Program-made: the position numbers and the translations under genes
Origin: Pseudomonadota bacterium
GTDB lineage: Bacteria; Pseudomonadota; Gammaproteobacteria; Burkholderiales; SG8-39
Direction: 5' to 3'
NCBI GenBank assembly: GCA_021848555.1
Contig: JAJZUN010000207.1
Location: 1-5,833, forward strand
Length of the DNA: 5,833 bases
The notes under the pieces: generated by a model
What the model saw: the letters and a program-made list of their open reading frames with translations, nothing else
What the model was told of the DNA's origin: nothing
The model's database searches: none
Shown here: piece after piece, positions 4,821-5,833 of the stretch
Layout: each line of letters begins with the position of its first letter
Position numbering within the stretch: the first letter of the stretch is position 1

Positions 4821-5630
4821 CTACATCACGCGGTGGGTCAGCGCCGGCAGCATCCGGCGCACGCGCGCGATCTCGGCGTGATCGATCTCGGCCGTCACCA
4901 CGCCCGGCCCGCTGTCCAGCACCGCGAGCACCTTGCCCCAGGGATCGATGATCATGCTGTGGCCCCAGGTGTCGCGGCCGTTCTTGTGATGACCGCCCTG
5001 CGCCGGCGCGAGCACATAGGCCTGGTTCTCCACCGCGCGCGCACACAGCAGCATCTCCCAGTGCGCTTTGCCGGTGGTGGCGGTAAACGAGGAAGGCACG
5101 AGAATCAGGTCCACCGTTCCCATCTTGCGGTACATCTCGGGAAAGCGCAGGTCGTAACAAATCGACAGGCCGAGCCGGGCGAAGGGCGTGTCCAGGGTCT
5201 TCACCTCGTCGCCGGGTTCGATGCTGCGCGACTCCTGGAAACGCTCGGTCCCGAGATCGAAGCCGAACAGGTGGATCTTGTCGTAGCGCGCAACGCGCCG
5301 CCCGGTGTCGTCGAACACCAGGCAGGTGTTGCGCACTTTGTCCGGGTCGGCGCACGCAAGCGGCGCCGAGCCGCCGACCAGCCATACCTTGTTCTTCGCC
5401 GCGGCCGCGGCGAGGAAGTCCTGTATCGGGCCGTGCCCGTCGGGCTCGCGCACCGTCACCTTGTCGCGGTCGCGCAGGCCGAGGATGCAGAAATACTCCG
5501 GCAGCGCCACCAGCCGCGCGCCCTCGCCTGCGGCGCGCGCGATCAGTTCGCCGGCGGCGGCCAGGTTCGCCTGCACCTCGGGCTCGGACACCATTTGCAC
5601 TGCCGCAACCTTGAACTTGCCTTCAGCCAT
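4821..5630 (-). CDS. Carbon-nitrogen hydrolase, Nit1-like (possible deaminated glutathione amidase)
   Basis: Protein of 269 residues covering a full nitrilase-superfamily domain. The catalytic triad is intact: Glu45 in LVALPEYFC, Lys118 in RYDKIHLF and Cys158 in LGLSICYDLRFPEMYR. The downstream LVPSSFTATTGKAHWEMLL and RAVENQAYVLAPAQGG blocks are typical of the Nit branch. Relatives hydrolyse small omega-amides, and Nit1/YbeM-type members clear deaminated glutathione in the cytoplasm; the exact substrate is inferred. The start at 5630 is preferred because GAGAGG (5641-5646) lies ten bases upstream. ATG 5660 would add ten residues (MTETTRGKPA) without a clear ribosome binding site. It follows the yhdP end by 57 bases on the same strand, so the two are probably co-transcribed, an arrangement common in betaproteobacteria. 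Confidence 0.9.
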   Translation of the reverse strand: MAEGKFKVAAVQMVSEPEVQANLAAAGELIARAAGEGARLVALPEYFCILGLRDRDKVTVREPDGHGPIQDFLAAAAAKNKVWLVGGSAPLACADPDKVRNTCLVFDDTGRRVARYDKIHLFGFDLGTERFQESRSIEPGDEVKTLDTPFARLGLSICYDLRFPEMYRKMGTVDLILVPSSFTATTGKAHWEMLLCARAVENQAYVLAPAQGGHHKNGRDTWGHSMIIDPWGKVLAVLDSGPGVVTAEIDHAEIARVRRMLPALTHRVM

Positions 5631-5687
5631 GGCTGGTTTTCCTCTCGTCGTCTCGGTCATCGGTGGGGCCCGCCCGCCAGGCCACGC

Positions 5688-5833
5688 TCATTTCGATTCG
5701 CCCGCGGCGGCGTCCGGCTGTGGGCGCGCCAGCTTCTCCACCTTGGGGTCGGCCCAGGTGCCGCTCACCGCATACTCGAAGGCGAAGGCCTGGCCCAGCG
5801 GATCCTTGAGCAGGCGCTGCGCCAGGAAGGACG
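5688..5833 (-). CDS. yhdP: YhdP family (AsmA-like, TIGR02099) protein, C-terminal fragment
   Basis: Only the last 48 codons are in the window; the gene continues past the right edge. The translated end includes SFLAQRLLKDPLGQAFAFEY, then AVSGTWADPKVEKL and a short polar tail to the stop. A KDPLxQxFAFEY segment followed by GTWxDPKVEK is the characteristic C-terminus of YhdP proteins. These are very large inner-membrane-anchored AsmA-like proteins that help move phospholipid across the periplasm to the outer membrane. Identification rests on this short but distinctive C-terminus and on the adjoining nitrilase gene. Confidence 0.82.
   Translation of the reverse strand, partial: SFLAQRLLKDPLGQAFAFEYAVSGTWADPKVEKLARPQPDAAAGESK

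Noticed and set aside
1..5833. tRNA, rRNA, CRISPR array or insertion sequence
   Set aside because: No cloverleaf, regularly spaced direct repeats, transposase motif or terminal inverted repeats with target duplication were seen on either strand.

Overview
The window looks like high-GC proteobacterial DNA, most likely a betaproteobacterium. The main reasons are the minus-strand yhdP C-terminus followed by a nitrilase-family gene at the right end, and the codon use of bases 2600-5833. This rests on sequence reading alone, without database searches.

Left third (1-2100), accessory DNA. Bases 1-237 hold no convincing gene but carry two long imperfect inverted repeats. A well-formed integron gene cassette follows (239-1076). 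It starts right after the G of a GTTAGGC core site, encodes a TauE/SafE-family membrane exporter, and ends in a structured attC site (1005-1082) whose left core GCCTAAC is the exact complement of the cassette's own entry core. Next is a compact three-gene unit on the + strand: a RelE/HigB-like toxin, a HigA-like antitoxin and a small Cys-rich GDCCVxC protein. It is driven by a TTGACA/TACACT promoter with an 18-bp near-palindrome between and over the promoter boxes. The toxin start codon sits where transcription should begin, so its message may be leaderless. Bases 1987-2102 are non-coding and hold another inverted repeat with core-like ends.

Middle (2103-4709), + strand. A phosphinothricin-acetyltransferase-like GNAT gene (GTG start) is followed closely by a COG4798-type SAM-dependent methyltransferase that carries a signal peptide. 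After a 166-bp gap comes an unrecognised inner-membrane-anchored protein with a DUF2059-like segment and a two-cysteine C-terminal tail.

Right end (4821-5833), - strand. The 3' end of a YhdP/AsmA-like gene is followed by a Nit1-like carbon-nitrogen hydrolase with an intact Glu-Lys-Cys triad. This pair looks like a vertically inherited core segment; tldD, often next in such clusters, is not there.

The most interesting parts are the complete TauE cassette next to a toxin-antitoxin operon that carries a GDCCVxC gene as third member, the promoter/operator/leaderless layout of that operon, and an apparently exported methyltransferase.
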